Source: an uncultured Porphyromonadaceae bacterium
Lineage (GTDB): Bacteria > Bacteroidota > Bacteroidia > Bacteroidales > Muribaculaceae
Reading direction: 5' to 3'
Assembly: GCA_947573485.1 (NCBI GenBank)
Contig: CANPGB010000002.1
Span: forward strand, 119,681-183,680
DNA: 64,000 nt
The notes below the pieces were generated by a model. It saw only the letters and a list, made by a program, of their open reading frames with translations. It did not search any database and was not told the origin of the DNA. Of the stretch, positions 34,839-44,446 are shown in pieces. The number at the start of each line of letters is the position of its first letter. The first letter of the stretch is position 1. The translations under genes and the position numbers were made by a program.

Positions 34839-36797
34839 ATGAAAAGTGCAGATTCATCACAAGGCAAATTAAAACGGCTGTCGCTGCTCGGTGTAGTGGT
34901 GACTATGGGCATAGTGTTCGGCGACATCGGCACCTCCCCCCTCTATGTAATGAAAGCCATAACGGCCGTCAACCCCGGCTACGACGCCGAGTATATCATA
35001 GGTGCCGTGTCGTGCATAATATGGACACTCACACTGCAGACAACACTTAAATATGTGCTGCTCGTGCTCCGTGCCGACAACCGCGGCGAAGGCGGCATAC
35101 TCGCCCTCTTCGCCCTGCTGCGCAACTCGCCCCGCCGCTGGCTCTACGCAGTGGCGGCAACAGGCGCCGCAGCACTCATCGCCGACGGCGTAATCACCCC
35201 TGCCATCACAGTGACATCGGCTATCGAGGGGCTCGGCACAATAGTGCCCGACATACCCGTGACAGGCGTGGTGGTGGCTATCATCACCCTGATTTTCATC
35301 ATGCAGCAGGCGGGCACCAACAAGATAGGCCGCTTCTTCGGCCCTTTCATGCAAGCGTGGTTTGTGATGCTCGCCACCCTCGGTGTAGTGTGTCTGTGGG
35401 AGTGCCCTGCCATACTCAAGGCTTTCAACCCCTGGTATGCCGTCAAGCTCCTCATTGCCAGCCCGGCATGGTTCCTTATCCTCGGTGCCGTATTTCTCTG
35501 TACGACGGGCGCCGAAGCCCTGTACTCCGACCTCGGCCACTGTGGTCGGCGCAATATCTCCGTAAGCTGGGCGATAGTAAAGACGGCTCTCGTGCTCAAC
35601 TACCTCGGCCAGGGCGCATGGCTCATAACGCACCCGGGCGCAGCGGGCGAGAACCCTTTCTACGCCATTATGCCTTCATGGTTCGTGCTACCCGGAGTGA
35701 TTATGGCCACAGGCGCTGCGATTATCGCGAGCCAGGCTCTGCTGAGCGGCTCGTTCACGATATTCTCCGAGGCCATGAACCTTGGCTTCTGGCCTAAAAT
35801 ACGCATCAAATATCCCTCGGTGGAGAAAGGACAGCTCTACATCCCGGCCGTCAACTGGACGCTCCTCGCCGGGTGCCTGCTCACCATATTACTTTTCCGC
35901 GACTCCTCGCGCATGGAGGCCGCCTACGGCCTTGCCATTACCGTGACCATGCTCATGACGACCCTGCTCATGGCCGTATGGATGCGCACACGCGGTGTAC
36001 ACCGCCTGCTCTGCGGCTTATTTCTCGCTGCCTTCGGGGCTATCGAGGGTGTGTTCTTCGTGGCAAACATGTTTAAATTCACCCATGGAGGCTGGTACAG
36101 CGTGCTCATGGCAGCCATAATTGTCACGGTGATGATTCTTTGGCGTAACGGCACACGCCGCCGCGCATCATTCATCGAATACCGCCCCCTCGAAGGCTCC
36201 ACAAGCCTTATCTCTGCTATAAAAGACGACCGCAGCATTCCCAAATACGCCTCAAACATCGTCTTTTTCAGCCGCTCGCCCTCGCCCGAACTCATCGAGA
36301 GCAAGCTCCTCTACTCCATTGCCAACAAGCAGCCCAAGCGCGCCGATCACTATTGGTTTGTGCGCATCGAGTACACCGACAACCCCGACACCCTCGAGTA
36401 CACGGTGGAGACACCCGTGCCCGGCACAGTATATTGTGTGACCATGCGCTTCGGCTTCCGCGTCGAAGCCAAGGTGAGCGTCTACCTGCGCCAGATTGTC
36501 GAAGACCTCGTGGCCGCAGGGCGCCTCGACCTACGCAGCGGCTACTCATCGCTCCGCGAGCGGGGCATAGCAGGTGACTTCCGCTTCATACTCCTCCACC
36601 GCGTGTTCTCACCCACGAGCAACTGCAGCCGCGCCGATACCTCGCTTATGCAAATCTACGAGCGTCTGAGGCACATAGGCATCGCCGACAGCTCTGCCTT
36701 GGGCCTCGACACAAGCGTGGTATCGGTTGAGACTGTGCCCCTGATTATCAACACAAACCCGGGCCGACGGATAGTGCCTGTGCAGCCTGAAGAATAG
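34839..36797 (+). CDS. kup: Kup-type potassium uptake protein
   Basis: 652 residues, about 12 membrane helices over the first 450 residues beginning GVVVTMGIVFGDIGTSPLYVMKAI, the diagnostic Kup motif, then a soluble C-terminal domain of about 200 residues. Proton-coupled K+ uptake in the inner membrane. Length and motifs are those of a functional family member. A plus-strand terminator is not evident before the next gene. Confidence 0.93.
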   Translation: MKSADSSQGKLKRLSLLGVVVTMGIVFGDIGTSPLYVMKAITAVNPGYDAEYIIGAVSCIIWTLTLQTTLKYVLLVLRADNRGEGGILALFALLRNSPRRWLYAVAATGAAALIADGVITPAITVTSAIEGLGTIVPDIPVTGVVVAIITLIFIMQQAGTNKIGRFFGPFMQAWFVMLATLGVVCLWECPAILKAFNPWYAVKLLIASPAWFLILGAVFLCTTGAEALYSDLGHCGRRNISVSWAIVKTALVLNYLGQGAWLITHPGAAGENPFYAIMPSWFVLPGVIMATGAAIIASQALLSGSFTIFSEAMNLGFWPKIRIKYPSVEKGQLYIPAVNWTLLAGCLLTILLFRDSSRMEAAYGLAITVTMLMTTLLMAVWMRTRGVHRLLCGLFLAAFGAIEGVFFVANMFKFTHGGWYSVLMAAIIVTVMILWRNGTRRRASFIEYRPLEGSTSLISAIKDDRSIPKYASNIVFFSRSPSPELIESKLLYSIANKQPKRADHYWFVRIEYTDNPDTLEYTVETPVPGTVYCVTMRFGFRVEAKVSVYLRQIVEDLVAAGRLDLRSGYSSLRERGIAGDFRFILLHRVFSPTSNCSRADTSLMQIYERLRHIGIADSSALGLDTSVVSVETVPLIINTNPGRRIVPVQPEE

Positions 36798-36841
36798 TTT
36801 AACATTTATAAACATATCACTTCACCTCACGAGAGTGTATG

Positions 36842-36865
36842 ATTATTGAACTTTAATTCAATAAT
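36842..36865 (+). repeat. Start-proximal inverted repeat, 9-bp arms
   Basis: ATTATTGAA (36842-36850), 6-base loop, TTCAATAAT (36857-36865), ending 4 bases before the ATG at 36870. An RNA hairpin here would cover the ribosome-binding region. Confidence 0.6.
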
Positions 36866-36869
36866 CTCC

Positions 36870-37745
36870 ATGAAAAAACTTCTACTCTCATTGGTAGCTC
36901 TCGCTGCCTCGGTGGCTGTAAACGCAGCCGACTGGTACTTTGTCTACGGTGGTAACGACTGGAAAGTCGACGAAAGCACTCAGCTCAAGCCCACCGACAA
37001 ACCCGATGTTTACGAACTCAAGAACTACCCCGTGGTTACCGACACCGAGAAAGGTGGCGTAAACTACCAGATTACCAACGCCGACTGGTCGGTAATGTAC
37101 GGCTGGTGCGCCGAAGCCGACGGCAACGACGTGGCAGGCAACACCTACAAACTCGGCCATGTGGGCAACGCATGGATCAACTGTGAAGACGGCACCTACG
37201 ACATCACCTTCAACGCTGCCGACGAAACTATCCTCTTCACGCTCGTTGAAGCAGGCGGTCTCGACCCCGTGGACCCCGCTGCCGACAAATGGTACTTCGT
37301 ATATGACGGTAACAGCTGGACCGTAGACGAGACAACCGAGCTCAAGCCCGACGGCGAAGGCCTCTTCAAGCTCAGCAACTACTCAATCGCTGTTCCCGAA
37401 GGCACCGACGGCATCAACTTCCAGATTACAAACTCGACATGGTCAAAAACCTACGGCTGGGCTGAGAACGACGACGACACAGTAGGCGCCACCATACCCC
37501 TCGGCGCTACAGGCAACGCATGGGTAACATGCGCCACCGGCAGCTACGACATCGTTTTCGACCACACCAACTCCACTGTCAAGTTCACCGGATACGACTC
37601 CACAGGTGTCAACAACGTTGAGGCTGCCGCCGACGCAGCGCCCGAATATTACACCCTCACCGGCGTAAAAGTAGCAGCTCCCGCAGCGGCAGGCATCTAC
37701 ATCGTGCGCCGGGGTAATAAAACGAGCAAAGTTATCGTTAAATAA
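36870..37745 (+). CDS. Secreted protein with two tandem SusE/F-like or CBM-like repeats
   Basis: 291 residues from ATG 36870 with a signal peptide (MKKLLLSLVALAASVAVNA). Two homologous units of about 110 residues follow: ADWYFVYGGNDWKVDEST... and DKWYFVYDGNSWTVDETT..., each ending in a GNAW(I/V)xC...YD(I)xF strand. The aromatic-rich WYFVY strand and the beta-sandwich length suggest carbohydrate binding (inference). The last 35 residues (YYTLTGVKVAAPAAAGIYIVRRGN) match those of the protein ending at 34337. Confidence 0.7.
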   Translation: MKKLLLSLVALAASVAVNAADWYFVYGGNDWKVDESTQLKPTDKPDVYELKNYPVVTDTEKGGVNYQITNADWSVMYGWCAEADGNDVAGNTYKLGHVGNAWINCEDGTYDITFNAADETILFTLVEAGGLDPVDPAADKWYFVYDGNSWTVDETTELKPDGEGLFKLSNYSIAVPEGTDGINFQITNSTWSKTYGWAENDDDTVGATIPLGATGNAWVTCATGSYDIVFDHTNSTVKFTGYDSTGVNNVEAAADAAPEYYTLTGVKVAAPAAAGIYIVRRGNKTSKVIVK

Positions 37746-37773
37746 GAGCTTATCACCCTGAAACTCTTCTGAA

Positions 37774-38898
37774 ATGAATACCGACACCCTGCTCTCCCTG
37801 GCCTCGGCTTTTGCTCTCGAAGGCGATATAGCCGAAATACGCCCTCTCGGCGAAGGCTTCATCAACGACACTTTCATAGTGCGCACAGCCTCTGCCGACA
37901 CCCCCGACTATATTCTGCAGCGCAAGAACAGCTCGATTTTCGCCGACGTTCCCGCCATGATGGAGAACATCCGCAAAGTCACTGCCCACATCCGAGGCAA
38001 AGTTATCGCCGAGGGCGGCAACCCCATGCGCGAGGTTATGACTATAGTACCCCTCCGCGACAATGCCGCGAAGTACGTTCACACCGACGCCGAGGGTGGT
38101 TGCTGGACTGTGTCGGTATTCATTTCCGACACTATAGCCTACGACCGCGCCGACACCCCCGCGCTCGCACGCATGGGCGGCCTCGGCATTGGCCGCTTCC
38201 AGGCTCAGCTCGCCGACTTTACCGACACCCTCACGCCCACAATACCGGGTTTCCACGACATAGCTTTCCGCTTCGGCCAGTGGGATGCCTCACTCAAAGC
38301 CGATGCCGCCGGCCGCGCCACCTCTGTTGCTGCCGAGATTGAAGCAATCGAGAGCCGCCGGGCACGCATGCTCGAATACCACGAACTCGTGCGCACAGGC
38401 GTTATTCCCGCCCGTGTAACTCATAACGACACCAAAATCAATAATATACTTTTCGGTAAAGACGGCCGCGTGCTGTGCGTGATTGACCTCGACACAGTAA
38501 TGAGCGCACCCGTGCACAACGACTTCGGCGACGCCATACGCACCTACGCCAACACCGGCGCTGAAGACGACTCCGACCTCTCGCGCGTAGGCCTCTCCAT
38601 GCCCATGTTCGAGGCATATGCCGACGGCTACCTCTCCTGTCAGGCTCCGATTCTTACCAAGCCCGAGCTCGACTACCTCGCCTTCTCGGCCATATACATC
38701 ACCTACGAGCAGGTGCTCCGCTTCCTCATGGACTATATCGATGGCGACAAGTACTACAAGACAAAAGACGCCGAGCACAACCTCCGTCGCACACGCGCAC
38801 AGCTGCGCCTGCTCGAAAGCATGGAGGAGAACTACCCCGCCATGACCGAGGCAATTGCCCGTATAGCTCATAAATACCGCACTGAAATCACTCAATGA
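37774..38898 (+). CDS. APH-fold sugar kinase, N-acetylhexosamine 1-kinase-like
   Basis: 374 residues with the aminoglycoside-phosphotransferase/choline-kinase fold: GEGFINDTFIV (nucleotide loop, 26-36), HNDTKINNILF (217-227, catalytic Brenner-type motif) and IDLDTVM (237-243, metal Asp). NahK of Bifidobacterium, which phosphorylates GalNAc/GlcNAc at C1, has the same organisation. Overlap of 4 bases with the next gene and the HexNAc-cleaving enzymes at the end of the downstream locus support salvage of N-acetylhexosamine (inference). Confidence 0.8.
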   Translation: MNTDTLLSLASAFALEGDIAEIRPLGEGFINDTFIVRTASADTPDYILQRKNSSIFADVPAMMENIRKVTAHIRGKVIAEGGNPMREVMTIVPLRDNAAKYVHTDAEGGCWTVSVFISDTIAYDRADTPALARMGGLGIGRFQAQLADFTDTLTPTIPGFHDIAFRFGQWDASLKADAAGRATSVAAEIEAIESRRARMLEYHELVRTGVIPARVTHNDTKINNILFGKDGRVLCVIDLDTVMSAPVHNDFGDAIRTYANTGAEDDSDLSRVGLSMPMFEAYADGYLSCQAPILTKPELDYLAFSAIYITYEQVLRFLMDYIDGDKYYKTKDAEHNLRRTRAQLRLLESMEENYPAMTEAIARIAHKYRTEITQ

Positions 38899-39518
38899 AT
38901 ATTCCGCTCCTGATACCAAGAAACAACTGCAACGCCCCGGCCCGTGTGGCCGTGGGCGTTTGTTGCTGGCCAGAGGGTTGGCCCTCCACCCCCGCTGTAA
39001 CCCTTGAGCTGTGGCACTCGGGCGCTATGCTCCACCTGCGTTTCACCGTCGACGAAGAAACTTCGGCGGCGCTCGTCACCGACGACGGAGGCGAGGTGTG
39101 GAACGACTCCTGCGTGGAAACTTTCATTGACTTCGGTGACAGCGAAGGTGCCTACTACAACATCGAGGTAAACTGCATCGGCACCCTGCTGATGACTTGC
39201 CGCCGTGGACGCGACCGCGACGTATGCCCCGCCCCCGCCGAAGTGCTCGGCAGCATCGTAAGGCGCACATCTTTGCCCCGCAAGCCCTTCGGCGAGCGCA
39301 AGCTCGGCGAGCCCTGGACACTCGAGCTCGACATCCCCGCCACGGCATTTTTCCGCTCACGCATAAGCGATTTCAGCGGCGTCAAGGCACGCGCCAATTT
39401 CTATAAATGTGGCGACGGACTCAGCCGTCAGCACTTCCTCGCATGGCAGCCCGTGCGCTCACTGCAGCCCGACTTCCACCGCCCGCAGGATTTCGCCCCG
39501 ATTATTTTCCAGGACTGA
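38895..39518 (+). CDS. CBM9/DOMON-like carbohydrate-binding protein, no signal peptide
   Basis: 207 residues. A beta-sandwich with LELWHSGAMLHLRFTVDEE, WNDSCVETFIDF (the CBM9-like V-E-x-F motif) and YYNIEVNCIGTLLMT. Related sequences are annotated as carbohydrate-binding family 9-like. No signal peptide is seen, so it is probably cytoplasmic, which is odd for a glycan binder. Translationally coupled to the kinase (ATGA overlap). Confidence 0.75.
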   Translation: MNIPLLIPRNNCNAPARVAVGVCCWPEGWPSTPAVTLELWHSGAMLHLRFTVDEETSAALVTDDGGEVWNDSCVETFIDFGDSEGAYYNIEVNCIGTLLMTCRRGRDRDVCPAPAEVLGSIVRRTSLPRKPFGERKLGEPWTLELDIPATAFFRSRISDFSGVKARANFYKCGDGLSRQHFLAWQPVRSLQPDFHRPQDFAPIIFQD

Positions 39519-39520
39519 CC

Positions 39521-40129
39521 ATGAGCGCGAGCCGCCGTTCACACGCCCTGGCCCAACTCGACGAGAGCGCACTCGCTCTCCTCATAAGCCACGACGACTG
39601 CGATGCCTTCACCGAGCTATACCGGCGGCACTCGGGGCCTCTCTTCATGCTCGCATATTTCTATCTCAAAGACCACGACGCAGCTGCCGACGCCCTGCAA
39701 CATGTGTTCATGACGCTTTGGGAAAACCGTGCGCGCCTCGAGCCGGAGCGAAGCCTCCGCTCCCTGCTCGTAACGTCGATGAAAAACCACGTGCTCAACC
39801 TCCTGCGCAACAAGCGCGTGCATCTGAAGTTCACCGCCGAGTCGGCAGCAGAGCCCGCCGCAACTATCCCCTCGCCCGAAGAGGCCTTCGAGAGGGCCGA
39901 GCGCGAGAGGCTCCTCGAGCTCGCTATAGCCGACATACGCGGCGAGACACGCCGCGAGATTCTCAGGCTCCGACGCGAGGGTATGTCGAACAAAGAGGTA
40001 GCCGAAGCCCTCGGCATACCCGAGAACACCGTCAAGACTTACTACGCACAGAGCATACGCACTTTGCGCGACCGCTTCAAGACTTTCATGATTATTATAT
40101 TCACACTTTGCTCCACTTTATTACAATGA
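39521..40129 (+). CDS. ECF sigma factor (sigma-70 family)
   Basis: 202 residues from ATG 39521, two bases after the previous stop. Region 2 is FTELYRRHSGPLFMLAYFYLKDHDAAADALQHVFMTLWENR, region 4 is LRREGMSNKEVAEALGIPENTVKTYYAQSIRTLRDRF. Pairs with the FecR protein encoded next (stop/start overlap ATGA at 40126-40129) and presumably directs the SusC-SusD operon. The end is unusual: a hydrophobic tail MIIIFTLCSTLLQ, possibly membrane-associating. Confidence 0.9.
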   Translation: MSASRRSHALAQLDESALALLISHDDCDAFTELYRRHSGPLFMLAYFYLKDHDAAADALQHVFMTLWENRARLEPERSLRSLLVTSMKNHVLNLLRNKRVHLKFTAESAAEPAATIPSPEEAFERAERERLLELAIADIRGETRREILRLRREGMSNKEVAEALGIPENTVKTYYAQSIRTLRDRFKTFMIIIFTLCSTLLQ

Positions 40130-41115
40130 GCCGGATAAAAGACACCGATTTACTCAATCTGCTGAGTGGCAATCTCTCAGACGAGGGACTGAACTCCCTT
40201 GCCGACGCCCTCGCCAGCGACCCGGAGGCCCGCGAAATGCTCTCGTCTCAAATGGATATTGTATATAACAGACTCGAGAGCGAAGATATTACTGCCGACC
40301 TCAACAACGAAGCCCGCAGGGCTGTGGCCGAAAGCATGCTGCGGCGCATAAAGCGCCGTCGCCTGTGGCGCACACTAACACTGGCAGCCTCGCTCACTCT
40401 GCTCTTCTCGCTCGCCACGGCAATCATGTGGCACCATACCCGCGTTCCCGAAATTCTGCCGGAGGACTACGCCTCGCTTGTTGTTGAAGAAGGTGAGCAA
40501 CCCGTGCATATGTTCTTCCACGACGGCACGCACGTTACCCTCAACGCAGGCTCCACCCTCCGCTACCCCGCGCATTTCAGCTCCGACAGCCGCAAGGTAT
40601 GCCTCAGCGGCGAAGCCTATTTCTCGGTAGCGCACGACAGCGACCGACCCTTCACCGTTGACCTCGGTCACTCTACGGTATGTGTCAAAGGCACTTCTTT
40701 CAATGTCAAGAACTACAGCGGCGACCGCACCGCCACCGTCACCCTCGACGAGGGCGCCGTCGACATCGTGCACGCCGACACTCACTACGAACTGCACCCG
40801 CAGCAGTCAGCCATATACGACTACGAGGCAGGCACCGTATCTATCATTGACCGCGGTACCGGCGCCGCCCGCTCTTCGCTGTGGCGCAACAACGTGATTG
40901 CCTTCGACAAAACCTCGCTCGACGAGGTTTTGGCCACCCTCAGCCGCCGCTATGGTGTCGACTTCGAGCTCGCCGACAGCACAGTGTGCTCGCACACCTT
41001 CACTTTCACATCTACGGCGATGCCCCTCGACTCCATTCTCCGCGACCTCGAAGCTATATCTTACCTCAAATTTACCAAGAACGGCAACACCGTGCGTATT
41101 TATTCGACAAAATAA
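40126..41115 (+). CDS. FecR-family anti-sigma factor
   Basis: 329 residues. Cytoplasmic N-terminal part (1-80), one transmembrane helix at about 82-101, then a periplasmic FecR domain (EGEQPVHMFFHDGTHVTLNAGSTLRYPAHFSSDSRKVCLSGEAYFSVAHD) and a C-terminal secretin/STN-like region (VIAFDKTSLDEVLATLSRRYGVDFELADS). It transfers the signal from the SusC-like receptor's STN domain to the ECF sigma factor. Start overlaps the sigma gene's stop by 4 bases. Confidence 0.92.
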   Translation: MSRIKDTDLLNLLSGNLSDEGLNSLADALASDPEAREMLSSQMDIVYNRLESEDITADLNNEARRAVAESMLRRIKRRRLWRTLTLAASLTLLFSLATAIMWHHTRVPEILPEDYASLVVEEGEQPVHMFFHDGTHVTLNAGSTLRYPAHFSSDSRKVCLSGEAYFSVAHDSDRPFTVDLGHSTVCVKGTSFNVKNYSGDRTATVTLDEGAVDIVHADTHYELHPQQSAIYDYEAGTVSIIDRGTGAARSSLWRNNVIAFDKTSLDEVLATLSRRYGVDFELADSTVCSHTFTFTSTAMPLDSILRDLEAISYLKFTKNGNTVRIYSTK

Positions 41116-41173
41116 ACAGCTAACCGGTATATCACTTTCGCGAGGAAGTGTGTATTTAATGTATCAAGCTGTT
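41115..41173 (+). promoter_or_regulatory. Leader of the susC-like gene with nested inverted repeats
   Basis: AACAGCT (41115-41121) and AGCTGTT (41167-41173) enclose a smaller hairpin (CACTT / AAGTG). No consensus TTTG/TAnnTTTG promoter is present in the 75-base gap, so the gene is either co-transcribed with FecR or served by an ECF-type promoter that I cannot define. Confidence 0.3.
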
Positions 41174-41190
41174 AAACCAACCATTTTACC

Positions 41191-44100
41191 ATGAGAAACT
41201 TAAAAATAGTGCTATGGTGTGCTTTGCTCGCATTGTCGTCGAATGTGCTTTCGGCACAGACCGTGACACTGCAGATGAAAGCCCCATTGGAAAAAGTTCT
41301 TGCCGAGCTCACTGAGCGCACAGGCTACAACTTCAATTACGCCGACCAGCTTATCGACGCCGGTCGCACCGTGACTGTCAATGTTACCGACACCGAGCTC
41401 TCCAAGGTGCTCGCCTCGCTTTTCGACAATCACGGCATAACTTACACCTTCAAAGGCAAAACCGTATTCCTCGCCCCTGCAAAAAAGGACGCTGCAAAAA
41501 GCGATAAAGCCGAGCCCGTGAAAATCACCGGCACGGTGACTGACGACAATGGCGAGCCACTCATCGGCGCCTCCATTACCGTTAAAGGCGAGCGCCGCGG
41601 CGTGACCACCGACTACGACGGCAACTACGAGATTTCTGTAGACCCCGGCACGGTGCTCCTCTTCTCCTCGGTAGGCTACCTGCCCGCCGAGGCCGTTGCC
41701 AAAGGAGGCACACTCAACCTTAGCCTGCGCGAGAACAGCGAGCTCCTCAACGAGGTCGTTGTAGTGGGCTACGGCACAATGCGCAAGAGCGACGTCACCG
41801 GCTCGGTATCGTCGGTAAAGGCCACCGAGCTGCAGGTAGCGCCTGTGGCAAGCACCGCCGAGGCTCTGCAGGGCCGCGTGGCAGGTGTGGTTGTGCAGAA
41901 CACCAGCGGCGACCCCTCGGGCTCCGCTTCAATCCGCATCCGCGGTTCCAACTCGCTAACCTACGGCAACGACCCACTTGTGATTATCGACGGCGTTCAA
42001 GATGCAAGCCTCGGCAGCCTCAATCCCAACCAGATTGAGACCATGGAGGTGCTCAAAGACGCCGCCGCACTCTCTATCTACGGCTCCCGCGGTGCAAACG
42101 GTGTTATCATCGTCACCACAAAGGAAGGCCGCTCTGAGCGCGCGCAGATCACCTACAACGGATATGTAAAATTCTCGCAGGTGAACAAGGTGCTCCCCTC
42201 GCTCGGTGCTTCCGACTACGCCTCGCTCATGAACGAGGCATACCGCGAGAACGGTCTGACACAGATGTTCGACCCCGACGAGATTCCCTGGCTCGGACGC
42301 GGCGTTGACTGGCAGCGCCAGATTTTCCGCAACGCTTTCGCACAGAACCACAATATTGGCATAAGCGGGGCCTCGAAAAACGTATCATACTATATCGCCG
42401 GTGGCGTGCTCCGCAACCAGGGCGTGATAGTGAACTCCGACTTCAACGAGTACAACCTCCGCGCCAACATGAAGGTTGAGGCTCTCAAGGGCCTCACGCT
42501 CTCGCTCAACACCTTCGCCTCTTACAGCCAGTCGCACAAAGGCGACACCGAAGGCGCACTCACATCGGCTCTCAAATGGTCGCCCACAAAGTCGGTGTTC
42601 GACGCCGACGGCAACTACGTGCAGCCCGGCGGAGGCATCGGCCCCGTATCTGACTTCAACCCCGTGGGCCTCGCAAACGAGATTGTGGTCGACAACAACC
42701 GCGCCACTTTCAACGTTGCCCTCCAGGCTGAATACAAGTTCACCGACTGGCTCAAATTCTCCACCATGCTCGCCTACCGCGCCAACAGCACAATGGCAGG
42801 CTGGTTCGACAACCAGGTATACAACCTCGGCCCCGAGGAAGACATCGCAGGCAGCAAGACACAGAGCTCGTATATGGCTCTCCAAAGCACCTCTATCCTC
42901 ACCTTCGACAAAGACTTCGGCAAGCACCACGTAGGCGCCACCGCTGTCTACGAATACATCGCCGACAAATACGAGAGCACACAGGCCGCCGCCAAGGGTA
43001 TACCCGTGGAACTCGGCTACCAGGGCGTGCACTTCGGCAGCATCATACAGAAACCCTGGCTTGAATATACCGCCACGAAAATGCTCTCAACCATGGTGCG
43101 CGCCAACTACTCCTACGACAGCCGCTACATGCTATCGGCCTCGTACCGCTACGACGGCGCAAGTCAGCTCGCCCCCGGCCACAAGTTCGACGGCTTCTGG
43201 GCTGTGTCGGCAGGCTGGAACATCGCCTCCGAGAAATTCATGGAGAGCACCACGCGCATCATCAATCAGCTCAAACTCCGTGCCAGCTACGGTACCGTGG
43301 GCAACGCAGCTGTGCCGGCCTACTCATCGCACATGAAATTCACCCCCGGCACCGACGCCTCGGGCGGCCCCACACTCTCTATCTCGCAGCTGAGCAACAA
43401 CAACCTCAAGTGGGAGCGCACCTCTGAGTTCAACGTCGGCCTCGACCTTGCCCTCTTCAACAACCGCCTTACATTCACCGGCGAATACTACGCAAAGAAA
43501 ACCACCGACCTCCTCATGTGGCGCAAGGTGCCTTCGGCCCTTGGCGTCGAGACCGTGCTCACAAACGTGGGTTCAGTGCGTAACCGCGGCTGGGAATTTA
43601 CCCTCGGCGGCACTCCAGTGAACACCGGCAACTTCTACTGGAACATCAACTACTCCATAAACTTCAACCGCAACAAGATTCTCGCACTCGACGGTCTCTC
43701 CGACACCCTCATCAACTCGGGCAACGTTGATATGCCCGGTCTCGTGGGCTCGTACGTGCAGATGCTCGGCCAGCCTATGGGCACATTCCTCGGCTACACC
43801 TACGCAGGCGTGTGGAAAACCGAAGAAAGCTCTATAGCTGCCATGTATGGCGCCAAACCCGGCGATGCAAAGTATGCCGACATTAACGGCGACGGCCTTA
43901 TCGACAACAACGACATCGGCATCATTGGCAACGCTCAGCCCAAGTTCACCTACGGTATCAACAACACTCTGCGTTACCGCGACTTCGACCTCAACATCTT
44001 CTTCCAGGGTGTGTACGGCAACGACGTCTACAACCAGAACCGCGTGCGCCGCGAGTCTTACTCGGGCGGCCAGTCGTTCCCCACAAGCCCCGTGATCGCC

Positions 44101-44427
44101 GACCACTGGACACCGCAGAACCAGACCGACGTTCCCGCTTTCTCAGGAAACGAATACGTAAACTCATCGCGTTGGGTTGAAGACGGCTCTTACTTCCGTC
44201 TCAAAAACCTCACCCTCGGCTACACCTTGCCCGCCTCGGCTCTCAAGGCCATGCGTCTTGCACAGCTGCGATTGTCGGTGAGCGCCACTAACCTCTTCAC
44301 GCTCACACACTACAGCGGCTACGACCCCGAAGCAAGTATGGGCACCGACGCTTACGGCGCCGGCATAGACCGCGGAATTTACCCCTCGGCCAAGAGCTGG
44401 TCGATAGGGCTCGACATCACTTTCTGA
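41191..44427 (+). CDS. SusC/RagA-family TonB-dependent transporter with STN signalling domain
   Basis: 1078 residues: signal peptide (1-22), STN domain (about 25-95, VTLQMKAPLEKVLAELTERTGYNFNYADQL), CarboxypepD_reg domain (about 110-185), TonB-box-like ELLNEVVVVGYG (184-195), plug and 22-strand barrel ending in an aromatic (GLDITF). The STN domain marks it as the sensor for the FecR/sigma pair upstream. With the SusD homolog it forms the outer-membrane glycan importer. Size and order are standard. Confidence 0.95.
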   Translation: MRNLKIVLWCALLALSSNVLSAQTVTLQMKAPLEKVLAELTERTGYNFNYADQLIDAGRTVTVNVTDTELSKVLASLFDNHGITYTFKGKTVFLAPAKKDAAKSDKAEPVKITGTVTDDNGEPLIGASITVKGERRGVTTDYDGNYEISVDPGTVLLFSSVGYLPAEAVAKGGTLNLSLRENSELLNEVVVVGYGTMRKSDVTGSVSSVKATELQVAPVASTAEALQGRVAGVVVQNTSGDPSGSASIRIRGSNSLTYGNDPLVIIDGVQDASLGSLNPNQIETMEVLKDAAALSIYGSRGANGVIIVTTKEGRSERAQITYNGYVKFSQVNKVLPSLGASDYASLMNEAYRENGLTQMFDPDEIPWLGRGVDWQRQIFRNAFAQNHNIGISGASKNVSYYIAGGVLRNQGVIVNSDFNEYNLRANMKVEALKGLTLSLNTFASYSQSHKGDTEGALTSALKWSPTKSVFDADGNYVQPGGGIGPVSDFNPVGLANEIVVDNNRATFNVALQAEYKFTDWLKFSTMLAYRANSTMAGWFDNQVYNLGPEEDIAGSKTQSSYMALQSTSILTFDKDFGKHHVGATAVYEYIADKYESTQAAAKGIPVELGYQGVHFGSIIQKPWLEYTATKMLSTMVRANYSYDSRYMLSASYRYDGASQLAPGHKFDGFWAVSAGWNIASEKFMESTTRIINQLKLRASYGTVGNAAVPAYSSHMKFTPGTDASGGPTLSISQLSNNNLKWERTSEFNVGLDLALFNNRLTFTGEYYAKKTTDLLMWRKVPSALGVETVLTNVGSVRNRGWEFTLGGTPVNTGNFYWNINYSINFNRNKILALDGLSDTLINSGNVDMPGLVGSYVQMLGQPMGTFLGYTYAGVWKTEESSIAAMYGAKPGDAKYADINGDGLIDNNDIGIIGNAQPKFTYGINNTLRYRDFDLNIFFQGVYGNDVYNQNRVRRESYSGGQSFPTSPVIADHWTPQNQTDVPAFSGNEYVNSSRWVEDGSYFRLKNLTLGYTLPASALKAMRLAQLRLSVSATNLFTLTHYSGYDPEASMGTDAYGAGIDRGIYPSAKSWSIGLDITF

Positions 44428-44446
44428 TTTAAAAAAATTGAAGTCA

